A stretch of DNA of 64,000 nt, from NCBI GenBank assembly GCA_963712835.1, contig CAVQJJ010000002.1, positions 868,001 through 932,000 on the forward strand, written 5' to 3'. Shown here one piece after another: positions 48,899-57,286 of the stretch (within the stretch, counting starts at the first letter, position 1; each line of letters begins with the position of its first letter). This DNA comes from DATARH01 sp963712835. Lineage in GTDB: Bacteria > Pseudomonadota > Alphaproteobacteria > ATCC43930 > CGMCC-115725. Under the pieces are notes generated by a model that was given only the letters and a program-made list of their open reading frames with translations, had not been told where the DNA came from and searched no databases. The translations under genes were made by a program, and so were the position numbers.

Positions 48899-49696
48899 AT
48901 GAACAGCAGCAATCGTCCATCCGCTCGCCCTGGCGCGCTGGTCACCGGCGCATCGAGCGGGATCGGGACGGCACTGGCGCGCGAGCTGGCGCGGTACAAC
49001 CACGACCTTGTGCTCAGCGCGCGCAGTCTCGCGCCGCTGGAGGCGCTTGCCGCGGAGCTGCGTAGCCTCGGCGCCGAAGCGACCGCCATCACTGCCGATC
49101 TGGCGACGCCAGGAGGCGCGGCGGGACTTGTCGCCGAGCTCGCGGAACGCGGGATCGAGATCGAGGTGCTGATCAACAACGCTGGGCTCGGCGCGTTCGG
49201 CCGCTTCACGCAAATCGACGCGGCGCGCAACGCCGAGATGCTACAGGTCAATATCGTCGCATTGACCGAGCTGACCCAGGCCCTGTTGCCGGCGATGCTG
49301 GCGCGTCGGCGCGGCAAAATCATGCTGGTCGCGTCCACCGCGTCGTTTCTCCCCTGCCCCAACATGGCCGTATACGGCGCGACCAAGGCTTTTGTTCGCA
49401 GCTTTGGCGAGGCGCTGGCCGAGGAGCTGAAGGGCAGCGGCGTCGCGGTCAACGTGCTGTGCCCAGGGACCACCGCGACCAATTTCTTCGACGTCGCCGG
49501 CGGCACGCTGTCGGGCGTGCAGATGCACCGGATGATGAGCGCGGAGGCGGTCGCGAAGATCGGCTATGCCGGGCTCGCGCGCGGCCAGCGGGTCACCGTC
49601 GCGGGGCTGGTGAACCGCATCCTCGCTTTCGCGGCGACGCACACCCCGCATTTTTTGACCGTGCCCGCAGCTGCCCGGATGATGGCGCAGGATTAG
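48899..49696 (+). CDS. Short-chain dehydrogenase/reductase
   Basis: 265 residues. Classical SDR motifs: TGASSGIG for the cofactor, NNAG, the catalytic Ser in VASTASFLPCPN, Tyr159 and Lys163 in YGATKAF, and PGTTATNFF after it. The arginine in LSARS suggests NADPH. The subfamily resembles YqjQ/DltE-type reductases with the C-terminal helix RGQRVTVAGLVNRILAF. Substrate unknown. The lactonase-like gene follows after 20 bases. Confidence 0.92.
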   Translation: MNSSNRPSARPGALVTGASSGIGTALARELARYNHDLVLSARSLAPLEALAAELRSLGAEATAITADLATPGGAAGLVAELAERGIEIEVLINNAGLGAFGRFTQIDAARNAEMLQVNIVALTELTQALLPAMLARRRGKIMLVASTASFLPCPNMAVYGATKAFVRSFGEALAEELKGSGVAVNVLCPGTTATNFFDVAGGTLSGVQMHRMMSAEAVAKIGYAGLARGQRVTVAGLVNRILAFAATHTPHFLTVPAAARMMAQD

Positions 49697-49716
49697 AAAG
49701 GATCGGAGAGAGCGAG

Positions 49717-50517
49717 ATGGCGTCGGACACTTATGAAATCTATGCGGTGAAATACGCGCATCACGACCGCCGCGCGCATGAGAACTTCCTGCAAGGCGAT
49801 CCGCACGACAACGCGCCGATGCCGCTCGACTATTTCGTCTGGGCGATCGTCGGCGAGAGCCGCACCTTTATCCTCGATACGGGCTTCGACGCCGCGATGG
49901 CCAAGAAGCGCGGCCGCGAGTTCCTCACCCCGCCGGGCGAGGGTCTCAAGATGATCGGGATCGACCCCGACAGCGTCAAAGACGTCATCATCAGCCACAT
50001 GCATTACGACCATACCGGCAACAACGCGCTGTTCCCGAATGCGACCTATCATCTGCAGGATCGCGAGATGGCGTTCTGCACCGGGCGCTGCATGTGCCAC
50101 CCGCAGCTGCGCCGCTCGTTCGAGGAAGACGATGTGACGGCGATGATCGGCCGGCTGTTCCGGGGCCGGGTGCAGTTTCACGATGGCGCCGACGAGCTGG
50201 CGCCGGGGATCACCGTGCATCATGTCGGCGGCCACACCGCCGGGTTGCAGGTGGTACGGGTTAAAACCGATCGGAGCTGGGTCGTGCTCGCCGCCGACGC
50301 CTCGCATTTCTACGCCAATTTCGAAGAGATGCGCGCCTATCCGACGGTCTACAATGTTGGCGACATGCTCGAGGGATTCGCCACCGTGCGGCGTCTGGCG
50401 ACCTCGCTGCAGCATGTCGTGCCGGGGCACGACCCGCTGGTTTTCGCCCGCTATCCGGCGGCGAAACCGGGCCTCGACGGCATTGCGGTCAGGCTCGACG
50501 TAGCCCCGAAGGGTTGA
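49717..50517 (+). CDS. Metallo-beta-lactamase fold hydrolase, AHL-lactonase-like
   Basis: 266 residues behind GGAGAGAGCG. It has the dinuclear zinc signature H94-x-H96-x-D98-H99 in SHMHYDHTG, H172 in VGGHTAGL, D193 in AADASHF and the C-terminal histidine in PGHDPLVF. The overall length and the N-terminal MPLDYFVWAIVGESRTFILDTGF match the AttM/AiiB lactonase branch. Such enzymes open N-acyl-homoserine lactones or gamma-butyrolactone, but many relatives use other lactones. It is co-directional with the SDR gene; an SDR with a lactonase would suit an alcohol to lactone to acid route. Confidence 0.87.
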   Translation: MASDTYEIYAVKYAHHDRRAHENFLQGDPHDNAPMPLDYFVWAIVGESRTFILDTGFDAAMAKKRGREFLTPPGEGLKMIGIDPDSVKDVIISHMHYDHTGNNALFPNATYHLQDREMAFCTGRCMCHPQLRRSFEEDDVTAMIGRLFRGRVQFHDGADELAPGITVHHVGGHTAGLQVVRVKTDRSWVVLAADASHFYANFEEMRAYPTVYNVGDMLEGFATVRRLATSLQHVVPGHDPLVFARYPAAKPGLDGIAVRLDVAPKG

Positions 50518-50575
50518 CCTCGCCAACGAGCTGTGGCTGACATCCGCGCCTTCTGAGACAGCTGCGGGGTCGATG

Positions 50576-50914
50576 ATGACAGTGCGATTTTGCCTTCTGG
50601 GCTTGGCGTTGCTGCTCGCGGCATGCGGCGGCGAGCAGGGAATGCGCTGCGAATATTCTGCCGGCAATCTCGACGCCATCAAGGCACAGGTCGCCGGGAT
50701 GAAGGCCGGCGGCACAACCTCGGCCGAGGTTGTGAAGCAATTGGGCAAGCCGGCGAACGAAACCCCGATCCCGGATGGCGGCAAGACCTACGAATACGAT
50801 TTCGCGCAGCCGCTCAGCGCCAGTTCCTCGCCAGCCTGCCCGGCGAAGTCGCAGAAGGTGACGTTTATCTTCAATGCGAAGGACGTGCTGCAGTCGATGC
50901 AGATCAATTTCTGA
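50576..50914 (+). CDS. Small predicted lipoprotein
   Basis: 112 residues (a second ATG one codon earlier is equally possible). The signal peptide has a lipobox LLAAC at residues 13-17, so it should be lipidated and membrane-anchored. The mature part, with the pattern AGGTTSAEVVKQLGKPANETPIPDGGKTYEYDF then KVTFIFNAKDVLQSMQ, resembles the BamE/SmpA-like fold (helix, then Gly-Lys-Pro turn, then strands), but this is only a shape match. Two further cysteines (RCEYS, PACPA) could form a disulfide. Its stop touches the stop of the convergent gene. Confidence 0.72.
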   Translation: MTVRFCLLGLALLLAACGGEQGMRCEYSAGNLDAIKAQVAGMKAGGTTSAEVVKQLGKPANETPIPDGGKTYEYDFAQPLSASSSPACPAKSQKVTFIFNAKDVLQSMQINF

Positions 50915-51748
50915 TCAATCCACCCTCACCCCGGCGGCCGCGGCGAGGCGCAATAGCTCGTAGCGGCCGACGAGCATGTCGTCGAGCGAGCCGAAGGCGT
51001 TGGTGTAGTGGCCCTTGAACCCAGCCGTTTCGAGCCGGGCAAACAACGCGCCGAAATCGAGATTGCCCTCGCCGGGCTTCAGATGCGCCTCGAACCCATT
51101 GCGGAAGCAATCGGCGAGCCGCACCTCGCCGACCCGGCTCAAATCGATCGCGTCGATAAAGCCGTCGATCCCCTCGGGCACGAGATGCGCGTGATTGGCG
51201 GTGAACGACAGCCCGAATGACGACGACCGGATCGCCTCGAAGTAATAGCGCCACTCCTCGACCGTGTGCGCAAGGTAGTGCACCTCCGCGTCGTCCGGTT
51301 CCTTGTTGAGGTTTTCGAGGAGGATCAGCGCGCCCTTGTTCTCGGCATGGGCGATCACGCGCTTCAGCCGGGCGAGCCCGGCCTTCATGCGCTCGGTCTT
51401 GTCCGACGTGAAATGAAACCCGGCATGCATGACGATCCACTTGGCGCCGAGCCGCACCGAGGCGTCGACATAGGCCTTGAGATAGGCCTCGACCCCATCG
51501 CCGACATAGGGCGCGTACTCGGCGACGTTGACCGCCGAGGCGGTGTGCAGGCCGATCGTCACGCCGTGCTTGGCGCAGAGGTCGCGGATGCGCGAACCGC
51601 GTATGCCGCTAATCGTGCCGAGCGCGTTGTCGCCGGTGTCGAGCTGGATATCGATGTAGCGCACGCGATGCTCGGCCGCCCACTCGACCGCATCCTCGAG
51701 CACCAGCTTGCGACCGACATCGATCCCGATCCGCTCGAACAGGCCCAT
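50915..51748 (-). CDS. Sugar phosphate isomerase/epimerase family protein (AP-endonuclease 2 TIM barrel)
   Basis: 277 residues. The xylose-isomerase-like barrel is marked by VRYIDIQLDTGDNAL, ITIGLHTASAVNVAEYAPYVG, KWIVMHAGFHFTSD, GALILLENLNKEP and the C-terminal GEGNLDFGALFARLETAGFKGHYTNAFG. Metal ligands are probably the glutamate of LLENLN and the histidines of MHAG and NHAHL. The family covers epimerases, dehydratases and endonuclease IV; the reaction here is unknown. A GGAG site precedes the ATG. Confidence 0.82.
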   Translation of the reverse strand: MGLFERIGIDVGRKLVLEDAVEWAAEHRVRYIDIQLDTGDNALGTISGIRGSRIRDLCAKHGVTIGLHTASAVNVAEYAPYVGDGVEAYLKAYVDASVRLGAKWIVMHAGFHFTSDKTERMKAGLARLKRVIAHAENKGALILLENLNKEPDDAEVHYLAHTVEEWRYYFEAIRSSSFGLSFTANHAHLVPEGIDGFIDAIDLSRVGEVRLADCFRNGFEAHLKPGEGNLDFGALFARLETAGFKGHYTNAFGSLDDMLVGRYELLRLAAAAGVRVD

Positions 51749-51899
51749 GGGTGCTCCATCAAGTGCGGTCGGACATCCGCCCGACCTTGCCGCGCATGCG
51801 GACTAAATATCCGCAATCCCAGCACGGCGGACGAAAGCGGGCAACCACCGGCTGCCCTTTTCGCGTGACAATCGCATGCCCGCACCTACACTCGGCGAC

Positions 51900-52361
51900 A
51901 TGAATCCGAGCAAAGCCAGGGCTGGGTTGCGGCGCTTCGCGGTACTGGGGGCGTTGCTGTGCACGTCCTGCGGCTTCCTGCCGTTTCAGAATCAGACGCC
52001 CGCCAGCCCGCTGATCGGCAGTTGGGAAGACCCGGATCGCAACAAGGTGACCTTTAGTCCCGACACGGTCGTGCTGACGCCCGACAGTGGCGAGGCCACG
52101 ACGATGGGGCCGGCGGCGTGCAGCGGCAGGTACAAGCTCGTATACGGCCGCATGGCGACCGCCGACCTGCAGAAATCATTCCCGTCACAGCCTGATATGC
52201 AGAGCAAGCTCAAGCGGCTCCTGACCAAGCCCGAATATCCGGTCGCCGACGTCACCTGCGACCAGGGCGGCACCACCTATTTGATGCTCGACAGCGGCAA
52301 CGTGCTCGCGGTCTATCGCGATGCCGGGGTCGGCGGCACGGAATCGCTGTCGCGGATCTGA
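51900..52361 (+). CDS. Exported protein of unknown function, possibly a lipoprotein
   Basis: 153 residues from the ATG at 51900; another ATG at 51876 would add eight residues before the basic start of the signal peptide. The signal segment LRRFAVLGALLCTSCGFLP ends with two cysteines; TSC could be a weak lipobox. The mature part has IGSWEDPDRNKVTFSPDTVVL, a start seen in small lipocalin-like domains, and a C-terminal LMLDSGNVLAVYRD. Two more cysteines lie in AACSGRY and DVTCDQG. No named family is recognised. Confidence 0.62.
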   Translation: MNPSKARAGLRRFAVLGALLCTSCGFLPFQNQTPASPLIGSWEDPDRNKVTFSPDTVVLTPDSGEATTMGPAACSGRYKLVYGRMATADLQKSFPSQPDMQSKLKRLLTKPEYPVADVTCDQGGTTYLMLDSGNVLAVYRDAGVGGTESLSRI

Positions 52362-52369
52362 TCGGCGGC

Positions 52370-52708
52370 GTGGAAGCCCGGCTCAAATCGTCGATCCAAG
52401 TCAACGCGCTGATCCGGCGCTGCGATCTGGCGGCGATCGGCGTCGCGGTGACGGCGCGCGGCGATCCCGACGCCGGGGCGATCCTCGTCAAACTCTGCGG
52501 CCGCGCGGCGCAGGCAACGGTGCTGGCTCAGGCGCGCCGGGCTGACGGCACGCTCGGTTGGCTGCGCGCGACCGGCGCGGCGCCAGTGGCGGAAAGCGAG
52601 GCCGACGCCTATATCGCCCGTCAGCGGCAGCGCGATCCCGATCTTTGGGTCGTCGAGATCGAGACCGTCTCAGCCGATACCGTGCTCGATGAAGGCGTTA
52701 TCGAATGA
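52370..52708 (+). CDS. DUF1491 family protein
   Basis: 112 residues from a GTG, 8 bases after the previous stop. It matches the alphaproteobacterial DUF1491 family: ARLKSSIQVNALIRRCDLAAIGVAVTARGDPDAGAILVKL and the C-terminal YIARQRQRDPDLWVVEIE. The function is unknown. Its stop overlaps the NUDIX start in ATGA, so the two are translated together, which hints that they share a nucleotide-related task. Confidence 0.85.
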   Translation: MEARLKSSIQVNALIRRCDLAAIGVAVTARGDPDAGAILVKLCGRAAQATVLAQARRADGTLGWLRATGAAPVAESEADAYIARQRQRDPDLWVVEIETVSADTVLDEGVIE

Positions 52709-53328
52709 GTGATTTTCCCCAGCATCCCGATCTGCGCATCACCGGGCACGAAATCGGGTTCAAGCGGCATTTGCGGCTCGATGTCTACCGCTTTCACCAT
52801 CGCCTCTATTCCGGCGAGTGGAGCGGCGAGCGGCTCTACGACGTGATCCGCCGCGGTGCGGCGGTTGCCGTGCTGCTCTACGATCCGGATCGCGAGGCGG
52901 TCGTGCTGGTCGAGCAATTCCGCCTGCCGCCGCTGCTCGCGGGGTTTTCGCCGTGGGTCTTGGAGGTGGTGGCGGGGCTGGTCGATCGCGAAGGCGAGAC
53001 GCATGAAGAGGTCGGCCGCCGCGAGACCGGCGAAGAAGCCGGGCTCGAGTTGATCGGCGAGTTGATCCCGATCCAGCGCTATGTGCCGATGCCGGGAAAT
53101 TCCGACGAGACGATCACCCTGTTCTGCGGCCGGGTCGATTCGTCCAAGGCTGAAGGCGTGCATGGCATTGTCGACGAGCACGAGGACATCCGGGTGGTCG
53201 TCAAGCCGCTCGCCGAGTTGAAGGCGATGCTCGACGCCGGCGCGATCGAGACCGGGCACACGATGATCTGCGTCTACTGGCTGCTGCGTCACCGCGACGA
53301 GGTGCGGCGGAAATGGGGGATGACCTAG
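52705..53328 (+). CDS. NUDIX hydrolase, ADP-ribose pyrophosphatase type
   Basis: 207 residues. The Nudix box runs from AGLVDREGE through THEEVGRRETGEEAGLEL; it has RETGEEAGL exactly, but one extra residue between the first glycine and the first glutamate. The region before it (YDVIRRGAAVAVLLYDPDREAVVLVEQFRLPP) is typical of ADP-ribose/nucleoside-diphosphate-sugar pyrophosphatases such as NudF/TrgB, and PGNSDETITLFCGRVD is the family's loop. It hydrolyses ADP-ribose or similar compounds in the cytosol. It is coupled to the DUF1491 gene by a 4-base overlap. Confidence 0.92.
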   Translation: MSDFPQHPDLRITGHEIGFKRHLRLDVYRFHHRLYSGEWSGERLYDVIRRGAAVAVLLYDPDREAVVLVEQFRLPPLLAGFSPWVLEVVAGLVDREGETHEEVGRRETGEEAGLELIGELIPIQRYVPMPGNSDETITLFCGRVDSSKAEGVHGIVDEHEDIRVVVKPLAELKAMLDAGAIETGHTMICVYWLLRHRDEVRRKWGMT

Positions 53329-53408
53329 CGCGAAGGGCGAGAAGCCGGCCTTATTGCCGCAAATCCCGGTAGCTTTAGGCCGCTAGCGACTGGCTGGGTA
53401 CGGCGCGA

Positions 53409-53495
53409 TTATGGCCACTGCCCGACGCCGAAATAGCCAGCCACGAGCATTACCACCATAACGGTACCAAGAAAGTATAGGATCCCTCTAGGCAC
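53409..53495 (-). CDS. Candidate 28-residue membrane miniprotein
   Basis: A GTG-started frame of 28 codons, 4 bases after GGAGAG, in the 293-base gap between the NUDIX and deaminase genes. The product has a short basic N-terminus (PRG), one membrane helix (ILYFLGTVMVVMLVAGYF) and a tail GVGQWP. The arrangement is sound: ribosome site, one span, clean stop. The gap (53329-53621) is otherwise AT-richer than the rest of the window and shows no other gene. Confidence 0.5.
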   Translation of the reverse strand: MPRGILYFLGTVMVVMLVAGYFGVGQWP

Positions 53496-53621
53496 AATTC
53501 TCTCCAATATAAGCTCGCCGATGGCAAGCAATTTTACATATGGATATGCCGCGCTGAGGTGACAATAGACAGAATTTTATTTATTGGCCGAAGTGCTCGG
53601 CACCTGTTCTAGCAAGACACC

Positions 53622-54827
53622 CTAGCGCAGCGGCACTTTCTTGAAGTGCTTCGACAGCGCCAGACCCTGGTTCTGGTAGGACGAGCCGATATTGCCGCCG
53701 TAGAGCCGGTCGGGCCGGGCGATCAGCGGCTCGTAGACCAACCGGCCCATCGTCTGGCCGTGCTCGATGAGGAACGGCACCTCATGCGAGCGCACCTCCA
53801 GCACCGCGCGGCTGCCCTGCCCGCCCGCCTCGGCGGCGCCGAAGCCGGGGTCGAAAAAGCCGGCGTAATGCACCCGAAATTCGCCGACGAAGGTGTCGTA
53901 GGGCAGCATCTCGGCGGCGTGATCGGGCGGCACGACGACCGCCTCGCGCGACGCGAGAATATAAAAATCGTTGGGGTCGAGCACGAGGCCGGAGGGGTCG
54001 CCGGGACCGCGGCGGGCATGGACCGGCTCCCAGAAATCGCTCGGGTCGTAATGATCGACCCGGTCGACATCGATCACGTCGGTGTGGCGCCGCGCCTTGT
54101 AGCCGATGAGCCCAGTGTCGGGGTTGCCCGTCGCGTCGACGGTAAACACCAGCCCGTTCCGGATCGCCTGCGAGGCGGGCGTGCCGTCTTCCGGCAGCTC
54201 GACCAGCGGGCTTTCGGCGTGGAGGCGACGCAGCGCCGTGTCGCGAAAGAGCGGCGAGCCGCGGCGGATGCGCAGCTGCACGAGCCGCGATCCCGTCCGC
54301 ACCACGACACTGAACGAGCGCGGCGAAATCTCCGCGTAAAGCGGGCCCTTGTACCCGTCGCGCACACGGTCGAACTCGATGCCGTAGTCGGTGATGATTC
54401 GGGCGAAAACGTCGAGCCGTCCGGTCGAGCTCTTCGGGTTCGCCATCGCCGAAGTACGGCGCGGCAGCGCGGCCATTTCCAAGAGCGGCACGATATAGAC
54501 GCAATCGCGTTCGAGCACGGTCCCGGCGGTCAGGTCGATGCGATGCATCGACAGCTGGTCGAGCTTTTCCTTCACCGTGCTGCGCGCGCCGGGGAGGAAA
54601 CTCGCCCGCACCCGGTACGCCACCTCGCCAAGCCGCAGATCGAGGCTCGCGGGCTGGATCTGATCCTCTGCGATCGGCGAGTTTGGCGACATGACTTCGC
54701 TGCCGAGCTTGATGAGGCCACGTAGCATTTGCGACGGCAACAGCCCGGTCGACCGCTCCGCCTCGGGAAGCGGAAACAGCTCGCCCTCGCGCGGCTCGGG
54801 GATCACGCTGGTGTCAGCTGGCGGCAT
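53622..54827 (-). CDS. 2'-deoxycytidine 5'-triphosphate deaminase, two-domain type
   Basis: 401 residues, twice the length of E. coli Dcd, matching the alphaproteobacterial two-domain deaminase family (DCD_N, PF06559). Each half carries a trimeric-dUTPase-like barrel: IQPASLDLRLGEVAYRVRASFLPG and MANPKSSTGRLDVFARII in the first, VGEFRVHYAGFFDPGFG and VPFLIEHGQTMGRLVYEPL in the second, with the terminal SSYQNQGLALSKHFKKVPLR. It supplies dUTP for dTMP synthesis. The start is the ATG at 54827; a TTG one codon before it is also possible. Confidence 0.85.
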   Translation of the reverse strand: MPPADTSVIPEPREGELFPLPEAERSTGLLPSQMLRGLIKLGSEVMSPNSPIAEDQIQPASLDLRLGEVAYRVRASFLPGARSTVKEKLDQLSMHRIDLTAGTVLERDCVYIVPLLEMAALPRRTSAMANPKSSTGRLDVFARIITDYGIEFDRVRDGYKGPLYAEISPRSFSVVVRTGSRLVQLRIRRGSPLFRDTALRRLHAESPLVELPEDGTPASQAIRNGLVFTVDATGNPDTGLIGYKARRHTDVIDVDRVDHYDPSDFWEPVHARRGPGDPSGLVLDPNDFYILASREAVVVPPDHAAEMLPYDTFVGEFRVHYAGFFDPGFGAAEAGGQGSRAVLEVRSHEVPFLIEHGQTMGRLVYEPLIARPDRLYGGNIGSSYQNQGLALSKHFKKVPLR

Positions 54828-54894
54828 CAAGGACTTCTAAGCCATGCCCAGGGCCGCTGCAAAGCGCGCCGCGAGGATCGCCGCCAAATCCTCT

Positions 54895-55143
54895 TCAGCT
54901 GACCGGTCCCGCAGGTGGGTTTTCGGGCGGATTACCTTGTCCGGGAGGACGCCGGCGGCGGAAAGCTAGCCAGAAGAGGAAGAAGGACAGCCCAAGGATC
55001 GCCGCGGCAATCGGCAGTGCGACAAACGCCGCATCGTAAAATTGCCGGTCGGTCGCAACCGCGATGCCCAGGATCAGGAAGCAGCCGCCGGGGAGCAGCA
55101 GCAGGATCGCAAAGATCAGCGCTGCAACTTGACCACCGGTCAC
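54895..55143 (-). CDS. Small two-span membrane protein
   Basis: 82 residues from a GTG that overlaps the stop of the radical SAM gene (GTGA), hence coupled to it. Two hydrophobic helices (VAALIFAILLLLPGGCFLILGIAVA and ALPIAAAILGLSFFLFWLAF) are followed by a basic RRRR and a Pro/Asn-rich cytosolic tail. No family is recognised. The tight coupling suggests that it belongs to the lipid-type cassette before it, for example as a membrane anchor. Confidence 0.65.
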   Translation of the reverse strand: MTGGQVAALIFAILLLLPGGCFLILGIAVATDRQFYDAAFVALPIAAAILGLSFFLFWLAFRRRRPPGQGNPPENPPAGPVS

Positions 55144-56582
55144 GCCTGGGCCCTCGCCTGGCGCGCCGGCAATCCCGGGCGGTGGAACATGTTGTAGGTA
55201 TCGAAGGGGATGATGCGACCGTCCCCGGTCACGAAATGGATGCAGGAGCGCTTGACGCCGGCGAGGCAAAAATTGAATCGGTCGAGAAAGCTGACCACGG
55301 TCACGCGAAAGACGCGATCGTATCCGATCTCCGCCGGCACCTCGACGAGGGGCAGGCAGCACAGCACGTCACGCAGAACATTGGCGGATTGCTGGCCTGC
55401 GCAGGACAGCGACAGCAGCTCGATGAGTAGCTTCCGCATCTCCGGGTTGCTCTCGAAGGTGACGGAGTTCGGCGCCGACTGGACCAGAACTTCCTGCGGA
55501 AAGAGATGGGTCAGCGGCCTGACCTCGCTGCCGGCACGCATCCCGTAGCCGATCGAGATCGCTTCGGGATTACAGGGCAACGGAATCATATCGTCTTCGC
55601 CAAAGACTCCCCATTGCTCGATGATCGCGCGGCGGATTTCGGACAGCACGATGCGGTCGCGTGCGGCATCGAAGCCGTCGTTCCGCCCGGCATCCTGCAC
55701 CGGCTGAAACGTGACGCCGCGAACGCAGGAATGCTGCTGCGCATAGTGTAAGACATCGCCGATCTCGCGGTCATTGACGCCCTTGCGGATGACGCAGACA
55801 AGTGTAGTCGAGATGCCGGCGGCATCGAGCGCGGCAAGCGCCCGCTCGCGGACACGGCGCAGATCAGCGCCCCGGATCGTCTGCAAGGCTTCGGCGGAAA
55901 GCGCATCGAACTGCAGATAAACTTCAAAGGCGCGTTTCGTCTCGGCGAGAGCCGCGACGAAATCGGGGTCGTTGGCGATGCGGATGCCGTTGGTGTTCAG
56001 CATCACGTGGCGGATCGGCCGTTGCCGCGCAGCGCGGATGATCTCGAGGACTTGCGGGTGCAACGTCGGTTCGCCACCGGAGATCTGCAGCAAGTCCGGC
56101 TGGCCCTCGCTCTCGACCAGCAGGTCGAGCATCGCCTCGATCTCGGCAAGGCTACGCTGGGTATGGCGCGCGGGCGACGAATTTGCGAAGCAGGTCGGAC
56201 AGGTCAGGTTGCAATGCTCGTTGATCTCGATCAGCGCCAGGCAGGAATGCTGCTCGTGATCGGGGCATAATCCGCAATCGTAAGGACAACCTTTGTCGAT
56301 ACGGGTGTGAAATTTGAGCGGCACGTCGCCCGGTTTGAGGAAATCGCGGCATCGCTTCCAATAGGCCGCCTCACTAGAAACGAGCGTCTTCTGGACGCCG
56401 TGCTCCGTGCAGCGCTTCAGGTAGTAGATCGCATCGTTTTCCTGAACGATTTTGGCCGGAACGAGCGACAGGCATTTCTCGCACAGCGATGTTGTCTGGC
56501 CGTGAAAAATGTAGGGCCGGGGTTTGCGCACCGGCACGATTGCAGCTGAGCTCAACTCGGCGAGGGCTGTGTCACTGGGCAT
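55140..56582 (-). CDS. Multi-cluster radical SAM protein of the Tes/MJ0619 type
   Basis: 480 residues from the ATG at 56582; upstream codons in this frame lie in the overlapping gene. An N-terminal Cys-x2-Cys (C34, C37) and C58/H61 in RCTEHG look like a rubredoxin-type iron site. Then comes GCPYDCGLCPDHEQHSC (C99, C103, C106, C114), the radical SAM cluster C124-x3-C128-x2-C131 in HCNLTCPTCFA, GGEPTL, and a Cys-rich C-terminal part (PLPCNPE, C394, C409-C410, C439, C447) ending GDGRIIPFDTYN. This layout is that of tetraether lipid synthase MJ0619 and its many uncharacterised bacterial relatives. It overlaps an Lgt-like gene by 31 bases, so its substrate may be a lipid or lipoprotein. Confidence 0.85.
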   Translation of the reverse strand: MPSDTALAELSSAAIVPVRKPRPYIFHGQTTSLCEKCLSLVPAKIVQENDAIYYLKRCTEHGVQKTLVSSEAAYWKRCRDFLKPGDVPLKFHTRIDKGCPYDCGLCPDHEQHSCLALIEINEHCNLTCPTCFANSSPARHTQRSLAEIEAMLDLLVESEGQPDLLQISGGEPTLHPQVLEIIRAARQRPIRHVMLNTNGIRIANDPDFVAALAETKRAFEVYLQFDALSAEALQTIRGADLRRVRERALAALDAAGISTTLVCVIRKGVNDREIGDVLHYAQQHSCVRGVTFQPVQDAGRNDGFDAARDRIVLSEIRRAIIEQWGVFGEDDMIPLPCNPEAISIGYGMRAGSEVRPLTHLFPQEVLVQSAPNSVTFESNPEMRKLLIELLSLSCAGQQSANVLRDVLCCLPLVEVPAEIGYDRVFRVTVVSFLDRFNFCLAGVKRSCIHFVTGDGRIIPFDTYNMFHRPGLPARQARAQA

Positions 56583-57286
56583 GGCCGGCGTAGCTCCTGA
56601 TAGGCGAATATCGCGGCATAGGTGATTAACACCAGCGATAACAAGTGAAATACGTTGAACGGGCCGGCGACGGTTCCGTAAGGCTTGAGGAATTCCCAAG
56701 CGAAGCGCTGCGCCGCATAGATACCGACGAACAAGTAGAATCCGGTACGGCGAACCCCCTCGCCTCCGCGATACAGCAGGGCGGCGAACACCGCGAGGAA
56801 TGCGACCATCGAGAGGGATTCGTACAGCTGCACGGGATGGCGCGGGATGCCGTCGCCAAAATCGACGCCCCAAGGCAGAGCCGTTGGGGTGCCGTAGGTC
56901 ATGTCATCAAGCCCGGCCGAAAAGCATCCGATGCGACCGACAGCGATGGCCGCGGCCAACGGCGCCACCAGCCGCAACCCCGTCGAGCCGCGCAGCCCGG
57001 CATACCATTTCAGGGCTTCAATGCCGACGATCGCGCCGGCGATCGCGCCTTCGATGCTGCGTGCGACACCAATCACGTCGCTCAGCCAAAGGTTGCCGGA
57101 GCCGAAGAGATAAGCCCCGACCGTCGCGCCAAGCGAACCGGCGGCGATGTAAAGCCGGTGTGCCCGCCATGGCTCAGGCGGCATGCCCGGCGTCGCTAAT
57201 GGTACAAGGCGGTAGACCGTTAGTGCCGTCAGCAGTGCCAGCAGGTCGAAAAGGCTGTGGATGACCATCGTAATAAGAGGTTCCAC
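56552..57286 (-). CDS. Prolipoprotein diacylglyceryl transferase (Lgt)-like membrane protein
   Basis: About 244 residues. Starts at GTG 57286 (behind GGGGGCGAC), GTG 57322 or ATG 57268 are all possible; I prefer 57286. Around seven membrane helices carry the Lgt signature AVGRIGCFSAGLDDMTYGTP, PWGVDF, RHPVQLYES and YAAQRFAWEFLKPYG, so the two key arginines are kept. The essential histidine region of true Lgt (HGG) reads SIEGAIAG, and SAGLDD replaces INGE or LAGC. It is therefore an Lgt paralog, perhaps with another acceptor. It starts an operon with the Tes-like radical SAM gene, whose start it overlaps. Confidence 0.8.
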   Translation of the reverse strand: MEPLITMVIHSLFDLLALLTALTVYRLVPLATPGMPPEPWRAHRLYIAAGSLGATVGAYLFGSGNLWLSDVIGVARSIEGAIAGAIVGIEALKWYAGLRGSTGLRLVAPLAAAIAVGRIGCFSAGLDDMTYGTPTALPWGVDFGDGIPRHPVQLYESLSMVAFLAVFAALLYRGGEGVRRTGFYLFVGIYAAQRFAWEFLKPYGTVAGPFNVFHLLSLVLITYAAIFAYQELRRPCPVTQPSPS

